Source of the DNA: an uncultured Gammaproteobacteria bacterium
GTDB taxonomy: Bacteria > Pseudomonadota > Gammaproteobacteria > Arenicellales > JAANXG01
Direction of reading: 5' to 3'
Length of the DNA stretch: 64,000 nt
Assembly: GCA_947258785.1 (NCBI GenBank)
Contig: CAMYJT010000009.1
Location: 62,001 to 126,000, forward strand
In this document: piece after piece, positions 30,232 to 39,056 of the stretch
Layout of the letters: every line of letters starts with the position of its first letter
How positions within the stretch are numbered: the first letter of the stretch is position 1
Notes under the pieces: model-generated
The model's database searches: none
Seen by the model: the letters and a program-made list of their open reading frames with translations, nothing else
Told to the model about the DNA's origin: nothing
Position numbers and translations under genes: made by a program

Positions 30232-31334
30232 GCACTGCTTTGGTCGCCACTGGGATGTGTTACGGGGCCCCGGCCCGGCCCCAACATGCGGAACGAGCGG
30301 TTGCTGACGCGCTCGAAAAGGCTGGATTGACCACCGCGAACAGCGTGCTGCTGTTTTTGACCCCGGATTTCGCCCACGATCCAAGGGCAGCTTTGACCAC
30401 CGCCGCGCGCACCGCGGGGTGTACACAGGTGTTCGGTTGCACCGGCGCTGGCCTGCTCACCGAACAGGAGTGGTTGTTCGACAGCCCCGCCGCCGCGGCG
30501 ATGGTGTTCGGGGGCTCGATCTGCCTGTCGCCGACCCAGCCAACACAACGTGGTCCTCTAACCTTGAGCTTGAGCACGCCGACGGGCTTGTCCACGGACT
30601 GGCTGGACGCACCGGTAGCCAGAATCGGGGCGTTGTCGACCGATGAGTTCGGCCACGGCCCGTTTTCGGTATGGAACGGCAGCCGGGTAGTCGGGGACGG
30701 GCACACGCACGTGAAGGTGTCCGGTACCCGCCACTCGGTGAGCGTCGGCCAAGGAGTGCGGGCGCTGACCGCACCGATGGAGGTCGCGGAGGTCGAGGGA
30801 TTCGATATCCGGCGGCTGGGCAACTACCCGGCACTCAACGTACTCGTCAATGCGTTACCGGCATCGGTACGCCGAATGGAGCGCATACCCTTACACATGT
30901 TGATGTGCGGCGTAACGTTTGGAGACCCCAACACCGCCATCCGCGAGGGCCGATTCCGACTTGATTACATCGTCTCCGCCAACCCACGCGACAACTCCAT
31001 CACCCTGTCCCAGCCGTTGAACCCCGGCGCGCGTTTGTTTTGGGCGATACGCGATAAAATTTCCGTTGAACGTGCCATGCGCGAAGCCATCGAGCGTGGC
31101 TGCACCGCGTTGCGGACCGCGCCGGATTTCGGCTTGCTGTTCCCGTGCATCAGTCGCGGTCCTTCGTTTTTCGGCGGCCGCGATCGGGACATTGAGCTAC
31201 TGAAGGACCGCTGTCCCGACATGCCGTTGATCGGATTTTACGGTAACGGGGAGATCGCCCCGCTGACCGGCGGCAGTCATTTGTATCAATACTCGTCGGT
31301 GCTCGGCTTGTTCGCCGGCGACGACACCCGGTGA
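30228..31334 (+). CDS. FIST domain protein (FIST_N + FIST_C)
   Basis: A 368-residue FIST protein, a putative small-ligand sensor domain family. FIST_N covers about residues 25-195 (VLLFLTPDFAHDPRAALTTAART, VFGCTGAGLLTEQEW). FIST_C covers about 215-355 (YPALNVLVNALP, CISRGPSFFGGRDRDIELLK and the C-terminal IGFYGNGEIAPLTGG). The family is thought to sense amino acids or related ligands, but no effector domain is fused here and none is adjacent. It overlaps nth by four bases and the following gene by four, so nth, FIST and DUF1841 form one tight cluster. Confidence 0.88.
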   Translation: MSTALVATGMCYGAPARPQHAERAVADALEKAGLTTANSVLLFLTPDFAHDPRAALTTAARTAGCTQVFGCTGAGLLTEQEWLFDSPAAAAMVFGGSICLSPTQPTQRGPLTLSLSTPTGLSTDWLDAPVARIGALSTDEFGHGPFSVWNGSRVVGDGHTHVKVSGTRHSVSVGQGVRALTAPMEVAEVEGFDIRRLGNYPALNVLVNALPASVRRMERIPLHMLMCGVTFGDPNTAIREGRFRLDYIVSANPRDNSITLSQPLNPGARLFWAIRDKISVERAMREAIERGCTALRTAPDFGLLFPCISRGPSFFGGRDRDIELLKDRCPDMPLIGFYGNGEIAPLTGGSHLYQYSSVLGLFAGDDTR

Positions 31335-31756
31335 TCGACACCCGGCAACGGGACAGCACCCGCGACGTCTTTTTTACGGCGTGGCGCAAGCATCGCCAGC
31401 ACTCGGTGTTGACTGAGATGGAGGGCCTGATTGTCGAGGTCGCAGTGATGCACCCGGCGTATCACCAGATTCTTGAGGATCCAACGACACACCGGGATCA
31501 GGATTACTCGCTCACCGGCGATGTGGTGAATCCCTTTTTACACATGGGGCTGCACGTCGCGGTCCTGGAACAGGTCGGCACCGACCGCCCGGAGGGAATC
31601 GCTGAAATCTATCACTCACTGATCCGACGCGGCGGCGACGTGCATGCCGCCCAGCACGCCGTCATGAAATGTCTGGGGACCTGGTTGAGCACCGCCACCG
31701 GCGGCCGGGCCGTTGATGAGCAGACCTACGTGGATTGTCTGCACCGGCTGATTTGA
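31331..31756 (+). CDS. DUF1841 family protein
   Basis: A 141-residue cytoplasmic protein of the DUF1841 family, conserved in beta- and gammaproteobacteria without known function. Recognisable segments are RDVFFTAWRKH near the start, EGLIVEVAVMHPAYHQIL, and the histidine-rich NPFLHMGLHVAVLEQVGTDRP. The GTG start overlaps the FIST stop. The several conserved His and Glu residues could bind metal, but that is speculation. It is the last gene of the plus-strand run from metG. Confidence 0.85.
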   Translation: MIDTRQRDSTRDVFFTAWRKHRQHSVLTEMEGLIVEVAVMHPAYHQILEDPTTHRDQDYSLTGDVVNPFLHMGLHVAVLEQVGTDRPEGIAEIYHSLIRRGGDVHAAQHAVMKCLGTWLSTATGGRAVDEQTYVDCLHRLI

Positions 31757-31854
31757 ACCGGGAGGGTTGAACCGGCCAACACCGAGTGCATTTTCGTCCA
31801 GTAAAAAAAATTCACGTCCCCGTCAGATTCTGGATCCAACTCCGGTCTAGAAGA

Positions 31855-32005
31855 CTGTCCGAGTGTTTTGCCCGTAGCGGGAAACTGGGAAAGCGACAAC
31901 AGTTTTTCGAAACTTCGAGGAGAATAGTGCGCTATTTGTCGAGAAGTTTCGGGGAAATGTGCCGGTTTCCCGATTTCGCAGTAGCCGCGCCGAAGACACG
32001 GACAG
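31855..32005. repeat. 151-bp imperfect palindrome (MITE/ERIC-like element)
   Basis: The left end CTGTCCGAGTGTTTTG mirrors the right end CGAAGACACGGACAG. Nested inside are CGAAACTTC (31908-31916) and GAAGTTTCG (31943-31951), and the centre reads AATAGTGCGCTATT (31923-31936). All three arm pairs share the same axis near 31929-31930, so the whole unit can fold on itself. Size and structure resemble non-autonomous repeats such as ERIC, though the sequence is not ERIC. Its terminal GGACAGGCT recurs elsewhere in the window. Confidence 0.75.
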
Positions 32006-32102
32006 GCTACTAAGTAGCCGATAGAAACTTTCGCCTGCGTGGCGAGTCTCATCTGTAGTCGCGTCCGGTATCGATCCGTTTGAGGATCGGCGGCGTATCA
32101 GA

Positions 32103-32132
32103 GGGCTTCGAAAAAGCGTCTCAACGAAGCCC
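32103..32132 (+). promoter_or_regulatory. Hairpin in the leader of the bufferin operon
   Basis: GGGCTTCG (32103-32110) pairs perfectly with CGAAGCCC (32125-32132) around a 14-base loop. It ends 36 bases before the bufA start, so it probably lies in the mRNA leader. There is no T tract. It may stabilise the transcript or be an operator; the sequence cannot decide. Confidence 0.45.
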
Positions 32133-32168
32133 GGAAACCAGTTAGAACCGAATCTTAGGAGTGTGAAT

Positions 32169-32429
32169 ATGCGAACCAGCAAGACAATGATCAGCACCGC
32201 GGTGTCCAGCCTGATTGCCCTGGGTGTCGCCGGGACCAGCCTGCCGGCCAACGCCGAGGAGATGGAAAAATGCTTCGGCATCGCCAAGGCCGGCAAAAAC
32301 GACTGCCAGACCGCTAACAGCTCCTGCGCAGGCACTTCGGTCAAGGACGGCCAAAAGGACGCCTGGCTATTCGTGCCCAAGGGCACCTGCGAAAAAGTGG
32401 TGGGCGGAAGCCTTAAGAACTCCTCCTAA
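32169..32429 (+). CDS. bufA: Bufferin-type Cys peptide precursor (DUF2282, BufA)
   Basis: An 86-residue secreted precursor of the DUF2282 family. The signal peptide is residues 1-29 (hydrophobic [14 protein letters not shown], cleavage after PANA). The mature part has four cysteines at 35, 46, 53 and 74 in the family pattern [20 protein letters not shown], ending KVVGGSLK. In characterised bufferins the partner MNIO enzyme converts core cysteines to thiooxazole-type groups that bind copper, in the periplasm. ATG 32169 is preferred over GTG 32163 because AGGAG is seven bases upstream. bufB follows after seven bases. Assignment by family and operon context; metal specificity is inferred. Confidence 0.9.
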   Translation: MRTSKTMISTAVSSLIALGVAGTSLPANAEEMEKCFGIAKAGKNDCQTANSSCAGTSVKDGQKDAWLFVPKGTCEKVVGGSLKNSS

Positions 32430-32436
32430 GGCTTGC

Positions 32437-33306
32437 ATGGTGCACCACACGGGTAATCCGATACCACCGATCCCGGCCTGCGCCGGGATCGGTTTACGCA
32501 GCGCACATCACCAGGAGGTAGTCGAACGCCGACCAACGGTCGGTTTTTTCGAGGTCCACAGCGAAAACTTTTTCGGCGCGGGTGGTCCCCCCCACCGCTA
32601 CCTGGAGCGCGTCCGCGCCGAGTATCCGCTCAGCCTGCACGGGGTCGGCATGTCGTTGGGATCCGTCGACCCACTCAACAACCAGCACTTGGACCGACTG
32701 GCTCAACTCATCGAGCGGTATCGGCCGGGCTTGGTCTCTGACCATCTGTCGTGGTGTTCGATCGGCGAACGGTATTTCAACGACCTGCTGCCAATGCCCT
32801 ACACCGAGGAGGCGCTCGCCCACGTAGTCTTCCGGGTTTGCCAGGTGCAGGAACATCTGGGCCGGCAGATACTGGTGGAAAATGTGTCGACCTACCTGGA
32901 ATTCGAACACTCGACGATTCCGGAATGGGAATTTGTCGCCGAGGTGGCGCAACAGTCCGGCTGCGGCGTCTTGCTGGACGTGAATAATGTGTACGTCAAC
33001 GCCGTCAATCACGGCTTTGACCCGCAGACGTTCCTGCGCGGAATACCGCTCGGCGCAGTAGGCGAGATGCACCTCGCCGGCCACACGGTCAACCACCTGG
33101 ACGACGGCAAGCGCATACTCATCGACACCCACAACGATCTCGTCTGTGATCCGGTTTGGGAGCTGTTTCGAGTCGCCGTCGCGCGGTTCGGCCGCGCGCC
33201 GACGCTGATCGAATGGGATACAGACCTGCCGGAACTGGACGTGCTGCTGAACGAAGCGGCAATCGCCCAGATGATCCTGGAACAGAGCGATGCCCGGGTT
33301 GCATGA
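32437..33306 (+). CDS. bufB: DUF692 / MNIO family iron enzyme (BufB)
   Basis: A TIM-barrel multinuclear non-heme iron oxidative enzyme that modifies cysteines of the bufferin precursor. The 289-residue protein shows the family's metal-ligand segments in order: GFFEVHSENFFG, SLHGVGMSLG, VSDHLSW, ENVSTYLE, LLDVNNVYVNAVNHGFDP, MHLAGH, DTHNDLV and IEWDTDLPELD. The N-terminus MVHHTGNPIPPIPACAGIGLR is encoded across a 10-bp inverted repeat, so the first 15 residues are less certain than the rest. It overlaps bufC by 17 bases. Substrate recognition through the downstream DUF2063 partner is known for relatives. Confidence 0.92.
   Translation: MVHHTGNPIPPIPACAGIGLRSAHHQEVVERRPTVGFFEVHSENFFGAGGPPHRYLERVRAEYPLSLHGVGMSLGSVDPLNNQHLDRLAQLIERYRPGLVSDHLSWCSIGERYFNDLLPMPYTEEALAHVVFRVCQVQEHLGRQILVENVSTYLEFEHSTIPEWEFVAEVAQQSGCGVLLDVNNVYVNAVNHGFDPQTFLRGIPLGAVGEMHLAGHTVNHLDDGKRILIDTHNDLVCDPVWELFRVAVARFGRAPTLIEWDTDLPELDVLLNEAAIAQMILEQSDARVA
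32467..32492 (+). promoter_or_regulatory. Strong hairpin at the 5' end of bufB
   Basis: CCGATCCCGG (32467-32476) and CCGGGATCGG (32483-32492) form a perfect 10-bp GC-rich stem with a 6-base loop, followed by TTTACG. It lies 37 bases after the bufA stop, within the first codons of bufB. Such a structure can protect the 3' end of the bufA message or partly terminate transcription, giving excess precursor over enzyme. It may also be a REP-like repeat that entered the gene. Confidence 0.55.
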
Positions 33307-34063
33307 AGTTCAGCGGGCGTTCAGCCGCTCACTGTTGTCGGCGTCCGCGCCCGAAACCGGTGACTTGGTTCGGCCCAACGGGCTCACGAGTGCGCGGCGC
33401 GTGCAGGTATACCGAAATAACGTCTTCGCCAGCCTCACCGAGGCCCTGCGGGCGGTTTATCAGGTGGTGGAACGGCTGGTGGGCGAGGGTTTCTTCCGCT
33501 ACGCGGCACACCGGTTCATCGTCGGCCATGCGTCGCGCAGCGGTAATCTGCATCGCTTCGGCCGCGAATTTCCACAGTTCCTGACAAAATTTGATCCGGC
33601 GGCGGCACTGGCATACCTGCCCGACGTGGCACGGCTGGAATGGGCCAGCCACGAGGTCTATCACGCCGCCGCGCTGCCGCCGCTCGACATCCGGCGATTG
33701 CACACCGTAGACTCCAACGACTACCATCGACTGCGTTTCCGCCTGAACCCCACGACCCGACTAATCGATTCACCCTACCCCGTGCTGCGCATCTTGGAGG
33801 CCAATCAGAACGACACCGGCGACGCGGCGACCGTGGACCTGGCGGCCGGGGGAGAACGCGTTCTGGTGATGCAGCAGGACACCGAGCTGAAGCTGCAACG
33901 GCTCGGAGCGGGGGATTACGCATTTCTGTCTGCACTGGGCCGGGACTGCAGCTTGGGCGAATCGGCGGCGGCGGCGCTTGACTCGAACCGGCAGTTTGAC
34001 CTCCAGTCCTGCCTGATCCACCATGTCCAGCACCACGTCCTCGTCGACATCGTCACGCCCTAA
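33290..34063 (+). CDS. bufC: DUF2063 (HvfC/BufC) partner protein
   Basis: The partner of DUF692 enzymes; relatives bind the precursor leader and present it to the MNIO enzyme. The 257-residue protein starts MPGLHEVQRAFSRSLLS and has the family N-domain with RRVQVYRNNVFASLTEALRAVY. The stretch FIVGHASRSGNLHRFGREFPQFL follows. ARLEWASHEVYHA marks the second conserved helix. The C-terminal half (DTELKLQRLGAGDYAFL) is the second, winged-helix-like domain. The ATG lies 17 bases inside bufB, so expression of the two is coupled. Confidence 0.9.
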   Translation: MPGLHEVQRAFSRSLLSASAPETGDLVRPNGLTSARRVQVYRNNVFASLTEALRAVYQVVERLVGEGFFRYAAHRFIVGHASRSGNLHRFGREFPQFLTKFDPAAALAYLPDVARLEWASHEVYHAAALPPLDIRRLHTVDSNDYHRLRFRLNPTTRLIDSPYPVLRILEANQNDTGDAATVDLAAGGERVLVMQQDTELKLQRLGAGDYAFLSALGRDCSLGESAAAALDSNRQFDLQSCLIHHVQHHVLVDIVTP

Positions 34064-34107
34064 CACCGGAATTACCGCAGCCCACTAACCCAGCGAGCAC
34101 AAGATCG

Positions 34108-34593
34108 ATGTCTATGACCACTGCAGTCACCAACTTCGCCAAGCCCATTATTCGCGTGCTCGAGTTCCTGAGCCCCCTCGGACTACTCGGCATCCGATTG
34201 TGGGTCGCCAACGTTTTCTGGAAAGCGGGATTGACGAAGATCGCTGTCTCCGACGAGTTTCCGTTCATCGGTCTGGGCCCCAGCACAATGATGTTGTTCC
34301 AATACGAATACAGCGTCCCATTGATTTCCTACCAGGCGGCCGCCTACCTGGGGACTGCTGCGGAGTTGATCTTTCCCGTGCTGCTGGCCTTCGGCGTCGG
34401 TGGACGGTTCGCAGCGGCGGCGCTGTTCGTGTTCAATGCCGTCGCCGTGATATCCTACCCCGGATTGAACGAGGTCGGTGTGCAGCAGCACCAATTGTGG
34501 GGACTGATGCTGGCCGTGCTGGTGTTTTACGGTCCTGGGAAGATCTCGATCGATCATTTTATTCGCAAGCGGTACATGGGCGGCACTGCATAG
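34108..34593 (+). CDS. DoxX family membrane protein
   Basis: A 161-residue inner-membrane protein with about four helices (for example FLSPLGLLGIRLWVANVFWKAG at residues 20-41). It carries the DoxX signatures LWVANVFWKAGLTKI and EYSVPLISYQAAAYLGTAAELIFPVLLAFG, ending WGLMLAVLVFYGPGKISIDHFI. DoxX proteins accompany DUF2282/DUF692/DUF2063 operons; a role in quinone or thiol redox or metallophore export is proposed, not proven. It begins 44 bases after bufC and is the likely fourth gene of the operon. A motif like the dispersed repeat overlaps its stop. Confidence 0.88.
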   Translation: MSMTTAVTNFAKPIIRVLEFLSPLGLLGIRLWVANVFWKAGLTKIAVSDEFPFIGLGPSTMMLFQYEYSVPLISYQAAAYLGTAAELIFPVLLAFGVGGRFAAAALFVFNAVAVISYPGLNEVGVQQHQLWGLMLAVLVFYGPGKISIDHFIRKRYMGGTA

Positions 34594-34665
34594 TTCAGAC
34601 ACGCTCCATGCTCGAGCAGTACCGACCACAGCGATCCCCCACGATTTGAGTGTCAGATCAAATAC

Positions 34666-35700
34666 ATGGATAGCACGCTGAAACCCGTCCAGGTGCCAAC
34701 CAGCGGCCCGAGTTTCGCCCGGGTGTTGCAGAACAACACCGGCAGCCGGCTGAACCGGGCGCCGCTTCGCGAGTTACAGGTCAATGTGGGTAAACGATGT
34801 AATCAGGCCTGCTCGCACTGTCACGTCGACGCCGGACCGAAACGCACCGAAATCATGCAGTGGGATACCATGGAACAGATCCTGGACTGGTTCCGGCGCG
34901 CACGCCTGGCCCATGTCGACATCACTGGCGGCGCACCAGAGCTCAACCCGAACTTCCGGCGTTTCGTGGACGGCTTTCTCGCCCTGGGCGCGGCAGTGAC
35001 CAGCCGATGTAACCTGACCGTCTTGCTGGAGACCGGGCAGGATACCCTCGCCCGCTGGTACGCGCACCGGCACATCCACTTGGTGTGCTCCTTACCGTGC
35101 TACACCGAGCGCAACGTCGACGAGCAGCGCGGATCCGGTGTGTTTCGGAGAAGCATCGACGCTTTGCGTTTACTCAATCGCCAAGGATATGGCACCGATG
35201 CGCGAGTGCTGGACCTGGTCTACAACCCGAACGGGGCGCATCTGCCGGGGCCGCAACACACCCTGGAGGCCGACTACCGCCATTGGCTGCTCGAGGAGTA
35301 CGGTATTCGCTTCAACAGGCTGCTGACTCTGGCCAATCTGCCCATTAACCGTTTCGCGCATTATCTGCAACGTACCGGTCAGTCGGAGACCTACCAGCAA
35401 CTCCTGGTGCAGGCGTTCAATCCCGACACCGTGAACGACCTCATGTGCCGTCATCTGCTCAGCGTGGATTGGCGGGGCCTGGTCTATGACTGCGATTTCA
35501 ATCAGATGCTGGACCTGCCGATGTCCGGTACGCGGCGGCGTTATCTGTGGGAGATCCAGCCCGTGGCCGTGTACGGTGCCCCGATCGCGGTGGATCGGCA
35601 TTGTTTCGGCTGCACCGCCGGATCCGGAAGCAGTTGCGGGGGCGCCCTGGTCGACGAGCCGGCGCAGTCTGTTAGCAGGGCCGGCCGGGACGTCGCTTAG
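34666..35700 (+). CDS. arsS: ArsS-like radical SAM / Cys-rich domain protein
   Basis: A 344-residue radical SAM enzyme of the family that includes the arsenosugar biosynthesis protein ArsS. The cluster motif is CNQACSHC (Cys 45, 49, 52), followed by the SAM-binding VDITGGAPELNPNFR. The C-terminal Cys-rich domain has DLMCRHLL, YDCDFNQML and HCFGCTAGSGSSCGGAL. In arsenosugar synthesis the enzyme adds a deoxyadenosyl group to arsenic, but no arsM neighbour is present here. A role in the adjacent metal/peptide operon is possible. All tail cysteines are Cys, with no in-frame TGA. Starts 72 bases after DoxX, same strand. Confidence 0.82.
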   Translation: MDSTLKPVQVPTSGPSFARVLQNNTGSRLNRAPLRELQVNVGKRCNQACSHCHVDAGPKRTEIMQWDTMEQILDWFRRARLAHVDITGGAPELNPNFRRFVDGFLALGAAVTSRCNLTVLLETGQDTLARWYAHRHIHLVCSLPCYTERNVDEQRGSGVFRRSIDALRLLNRQGYGTDARVLDLVYNPNGAHLPGPQHTLEADYRHWLLEEYGIRFNRLLTLANLPINRFAHYLQRTGQSETYQQLLVQAFNPDTVNDLMCRHLLSVDWRGLVYDCDFNQMLDLPMSGTRRRYLWEIQPVAVYGAPIAVDRHCFGCTAGSGSSCGGALVDEPAQSVSRAGRDVA

Positions 35701-35723
35701 CCGTCAGATCACACTACGTGGCG

Positions 35724-35742
35724 TCGGAGTTGTTCACTCCGA
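35724..35742. terminator. Hairpin between convergent arsS-like gene and dnaJ
   Basis: TCGGAGT and ACTCCGA form a 7-bp perfect stem with a 5-base loop in the 53-base gap between two convergent genes. No T tract follows on either strand, so intrinsic termination would be weak. Confidence 0.3.
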
Positions 35743-35753
35743 TCTCAAGTTCT

Positions 35754-36893
35754 TCAGGTCACGAGATCGTCAAAGAATGACCGCAAGCGGTCGGTCCAGG
35801 AATTTTCCCGGGGGCTGTGACGCGGTCCGCCACCCCGCAGCGAATCGTCCAGTTCACGCAGCAACTCCTTCTGCCGTTTCGTGAGGTTAACCGGGGTCTC
35901 TGCCGTGATCTTGCAAAACAGATCACCGACCTGCCCGCCCCGGACGTTCTTGACGCCCTTACCGCGCAGCCGGAACACCTTTTCGGTCTGGGATTCCGGC
36001 GGAATTTTCAATCGCGCTCTCCCGTCCAGGGTCGGAATTTCCAACTCACCACCTAGGACCAAGGTGGAAAAGCTCACCGGCATTTCGCAGTACAAGTCTT
36101 CGGCTTCACGTTTGAAGATCGGATGCGGCTCCAGCCGTATCGAGACATATAGGTCGCCGGGTACACCGTTCCGGCCCCCGGTCTCTCCCTCGCCGGCCAA
36201 TCGGATCTGGTCGCCCTCGTCGATACCCGCTGGTACTTTGACCGATAGGGTCTTGGTTTGCTTGACCACCCCGGCCCCGTGACAGCGGCCGCACGGGTCT
36301 GTGATCACAGTGCCCGCGCCGCGGCAGGCCGGGCAGGTCTGTTGCACAGAGAAAAATCCCTGCTGCATACGCACCTGACCGGCGCCGCCGCAGGTGGAAC
36401 AGTTGGTGGGCGATGTGCCCGGCGAGGACCCCGTACCGTCGCAACGATCGCACACCATGTTGGTCGGCACGCGGATCTTGACCTCGGTCCCGCGCACCGC
36501 GTCTTCCAGGCTCAGCTCAAGGTTGTACCGCAGGTCCGCTCCCCGCGCACGGCCCCGGGTCCTGCGTCCGCCCCCGCTGCCGAAGATATCGCCGAAAATA
36601 TCCCCGAAGATGTCGCCGAAACCCCCGGCGCCAGGGCCGTAGAATCCACCTTCCGACGCCGCTGAAGGATCGACACCGGCGTGACCGAATTGGTCGTAGG
36701 CGGCGCGTTTCTGTGCATTGGACAGGATGTCGTAGGCCTGCTTGGCCTCCTTGAACTGGTGTTCCGCCTGCGCGTCGCCGGGATTGCGATCCGGGTGGTG
36801 TTTCATCGCCAGGCGGCGATACGCCTTCTTGATCTCCGCCTCCGACGCATTACGCGCTACACCGAGCGTTTCGTAGAAATCAGGCTTAGCCAT
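35754..36893 (-). CDS. dnaJ: Chaperone DnaJ (Hsp40)
   Basis: Co-chaperone that delivers unfolded proteins to DnaK and stimulates its ATPase. The 379 residues show the J domain with HPD ([10 protein letters not shown] at about 32-41), a Gly/Phe-rich linker ([15 protein letters not shown]) with an unusual repeated [11 protein letters not shown], and the zinc region. The latter has four CxxCxGxG-type repeats, [24 protein letters not shown] and CGRCHGAG. The C-terminal substrate domain follows. It is the last gene of hrcA-grpE-dnaK-dnaJ, 134 bases after dnaK. Confidence 0.97.
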   Translation of the reverse strand: MAKPDFYETLGVARNASEAEIKKAYRRLAMKHHPDRNPGDAQAEHQFKEAKQAYDILSNAQKRAAYDQFGHAGVDPSAASEGGFYGPGAGGFGDIFGDIFGDIFGSGGGRRTRGRARGADLRYNLELSLEDAVRGTEVKIRVPTNMVCDRCDGTGSSPGTSPTNCSTCGGAGQVRMQQGFFSVQQTCPACRGAGTVITDPCGRCHGAGVVKQTKTLSVKVPAGIDEGDQIRLAGEGETGGRNGVPGDLYVSIRLEPHPIFKREAEDLYCEMPVSFSTLVLGGELEIPTLDGRARLKIPPESQTEKVFRLRGKGVKNVRGGQVGDLFCKITAETPVNLTKRQKELLRELDDSLRGGGPRHSPRENSWTDRLRSFFDDLVT

Positions 36894-37027
36894 CTCGCTC
36901 CCAGCTCTGTTGTCTCGGTCCCGTTACGCTCACACCACGGCGCCACTGCAATCAGCTCGATACGATAACAGCAGCGGGCGCGGGGCTGGCGCCCCACGCG
37001 CGATTCCGTGCTGCCGTCACGATAGAC

Positions 37028-38977
37028 TCAAGCTTTATCTTTATCGTCTTTAACTTCCTCAAATTCCGCGTCCACCACGTTCTCTTCCGCCGAGGCCTTG
37101 CCGCCGCCGGATTCGGCGGCGTCCTCGGTGGTGGCTCCTTCCTCTGACGACTCCTCGCCGGCGTGCTTGTACATTTCTTCCGCCAGGCGGTGACTGGCCT
37201 CCGCCAGCGCCTGGGTCTTGGACTTGATCTGCTCGCTGTCATCGCCCTTCAAGGCCTCTTCCAGCTCGCCGATCGCGGCTTCGATCTTGCTTTTTTCGTC
37301 GCCGCTGAGTTTGTCACCCATCTGCGCGATGGACTTCTGCACGCTGTGCACCATGGCCTCACCGTGATTGCGAGCCTCCACGACCTCCCTGGCCTTACGG
37401 TCTTCTTCGGCATGTTCCTCGGCGTCCTTGACCATTTTCTGGATCTCATCGTCGCTGAGCCCGGAACTGGACTTAATGATGATCTTGTTTTCCTTACCGG
37501 TCGCCTTGTCTTTGGCGGAAACGTGCATGATCCCGTTGGCGTCGATGTCGAAGCTCACTTCGATCTGTGGCACCCCCCTGGGCGCCGGTGGGATATCGGT
37601 CAGATCAAAACGCCCGAGCGATTTGTTGTCCTTGGCCATCTCCCGCTCGCCCTGCAGGACGTGCACGGTGACCGCGGTTTGATTGTCGTCCGCCGTGGAG
37701 AAGACCTGGGTCGCTTTGGTCGGGATGGTCGTGTTTTTATCAATCAACTTGGTCATGACGCCGCCAAGCGTCTCAATGCCGAGGGAAAGGGGAGTCACGT
37801 CGAGCAGCAGCACATCTTTGACGTCGCCGCCCAGCACGCCGCCCTGGATGGCCGCACCCACGGCCACCGCTTCGTCGGGATTCACATCGCGGCGCGGTTC
37901 CTTGCCGAAGAAGTTCTTGACCGTCTCCTGCACCAAGGGCATCCGGATCTGACCGCCGACCAGCAATACGTCGTCAATGTCTTTTGCCGCCAGCCCCGCG
38001 TCCTTGAGCGCAATCTTGCAGGGCTCAATGGTCCGTGCGACCAAGTCCTCAACCATTGATTCCAGCTTGGCGCGGGTGATCTTCATGTTCAGGTGCTTGG
38101 GCCCAGTCTGGTCAGCCGTGATGTAGGGCAGGTTAACTTCGCTCTGAGCCGAAGAAGACAATTCAATCTTGGCCTTTTCGGCGCCCTCTTTCAGGCGTTG
38201 CATCGCCAGCGGATCACCGCGCAGATCCATGCCCTGGTCTTTCTTGAATTGTTCAGCAAGGTAATCAATCAGACGCCGGTCGAAATCCTCACCGCCGAGA
38301 AAGGTGTCACCGTTGGTCGACAATACCTCGAACTGGTGCTCGCCATCGATTTCCGCAATTTCAATTATTGAGATGTCGAAGGTGCCGCCACCCAGATCGT
38401 ACACCGCGATCTTGTGATCGCCCCGTTTCTTGTCGAGACCGTAAGCCAAGGCCGCCGCCGTGGGCTCATTGATAATGCGCTTCACATCCAGACCGGCGAT
38501 GCGCCCGGCGTCCTTGGTGGCTTGCCGCTGTGAATCGTTGAAATAGGCCGGTACCGTGATCACCGCCGCTTTGACATCCTCGCCGAGATAATCATCGACG
38601 GTTTTTTTCATCTTCTGCAGGATTCGAGCGGAGATCTCCGGGGGCGCCAGATCTTTGCCGTTCACATTGATCCAGGCATCGCCATTCTTGGCCTTAGAGA
38701 TCTTGTACGGCATCAGGCCGATGTCCCGCTGGACGACGTCTTCGTCGAACTTGCGGCCGATCAGGCGCTTCACCGCAAACAGTGTGTTGTGCGGATTCGT
38801 CACCGCCTGCCGTTTGGCCGGCTGTCCGACCAGCACTTCACCGTCATCGGTGAAGGCCACCACCGACGGGGTCGTGCGATCGCCTTCGCTGTTCTCGATC
38901 ACCCGAGCCTTGTCGCCCTCCATGATAGCGACGCAGGAGTTGGTGGTGCCTAAATCAATACCTATGATCTTTCCCAT
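37028..38977 (-). CDS. dnaK: Chaperone DnaK (Hsp70)
   Basis: ATP-driven main cytoplasmic chaperone. The actin-like ATPase begins [21 protein letters not shown] and includes [13 protein letters not shown] and [13 protein letters not shown]. The interdomain linker [15 protein letters not shown] precedes the peptide-binding domain. The acidic C-terminus ends [12 protein letters not shown], a tail type seen in proteobacterial DnaK. Length 649 is slightly longer than E. coli. It is downstream of grpE and should be repressed by HrcA through CIRCE. Confidence 0.98.
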   Translation of the reverse strand: MGKIIGIDLGTTNSCVAIMEGDKARVIENSEGDRTTPSVVAFTDDGEVLVGQPAKRQAVTNPHNTLFAVKRLIGRKFDEDVVQRDIGLMPYKISKAKNGDAWINVNGKDLAPPEISARILQKMKKTVDDYLGEDVKAAVITVPAYFNDSQRQATKDAGRIAGLDVKRIINEPTAAALAYGLDKKRGDHKIAVYDLGGGTFDISIIEIAEIDGEHQFEVLSTNGDTFLGGEDFDRRLIDYLAEQFKKDQGMDLRGDPLAMQRLKEGAEKAKIELSSSAQSEVNLPYITADQTGPKHLNMKITRAKLESMVEDLVARTIEPCKIALKDAGLAAKDIDDVLLVGGQIRMPLVQETVKNFFGKEPRRDVNPDEAVAVGAAIQGGVLGGDVKDVLLLDVTPLSLGIETLGGVMTKLIDKNTTIPTKATQVFSTADDNQTAVTVHVLQGEREMAKDNKSLGRFDLTDIPPAPRGVPQIEVSFDIDANGIMHVSAKDKATGKENKIIIKSSSGLSDDEIQKMVKDAEEHAEEDRKAREVVEARNHGEAMVHSVQKSIAQMGDKLSGDEKSKIEAAIGELEEALKGDDSEQIKSKTQALAEASHRLAEEMYKHAGEESSEEGATTEDAAESGGGKASAEENVVDAEFEEVKDDKDKA

Positions 38978-39056
38978 CGTGGATTCCCCTGAAATTCATG
39001 TTTAACTTGTCAAAATGTTCCGATACTAGAATAGATTGGGTGCCCTGGGCGTCTTT

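Larger units (their letters stand above)
31757..32168. other. 412-bp gene-free stretch upstream of the bufferin operon
   Basis: No coding frame is credible here. The stretch contains an eight-A run (31803-31810), the 151-bp palindrome at 31855-32005, a GATCC...GGATC hairpin near 32072-32087, and an 8-bp-stem hairpin at 32103-32132. It also holds the AGGAG ribosome site (32157-32161) of the first buf gene. The operon promoter must lie here but I cannot assign sigma boxes with confidence. Confidence 0.7.

Noticed and set aside
35520..35700. Selenocysteine in the ArsS-like protein
   Set aside because: Some relatives are selenoproteins, but no in-frame TGA interrupts this gene and all tail positions are Cys.
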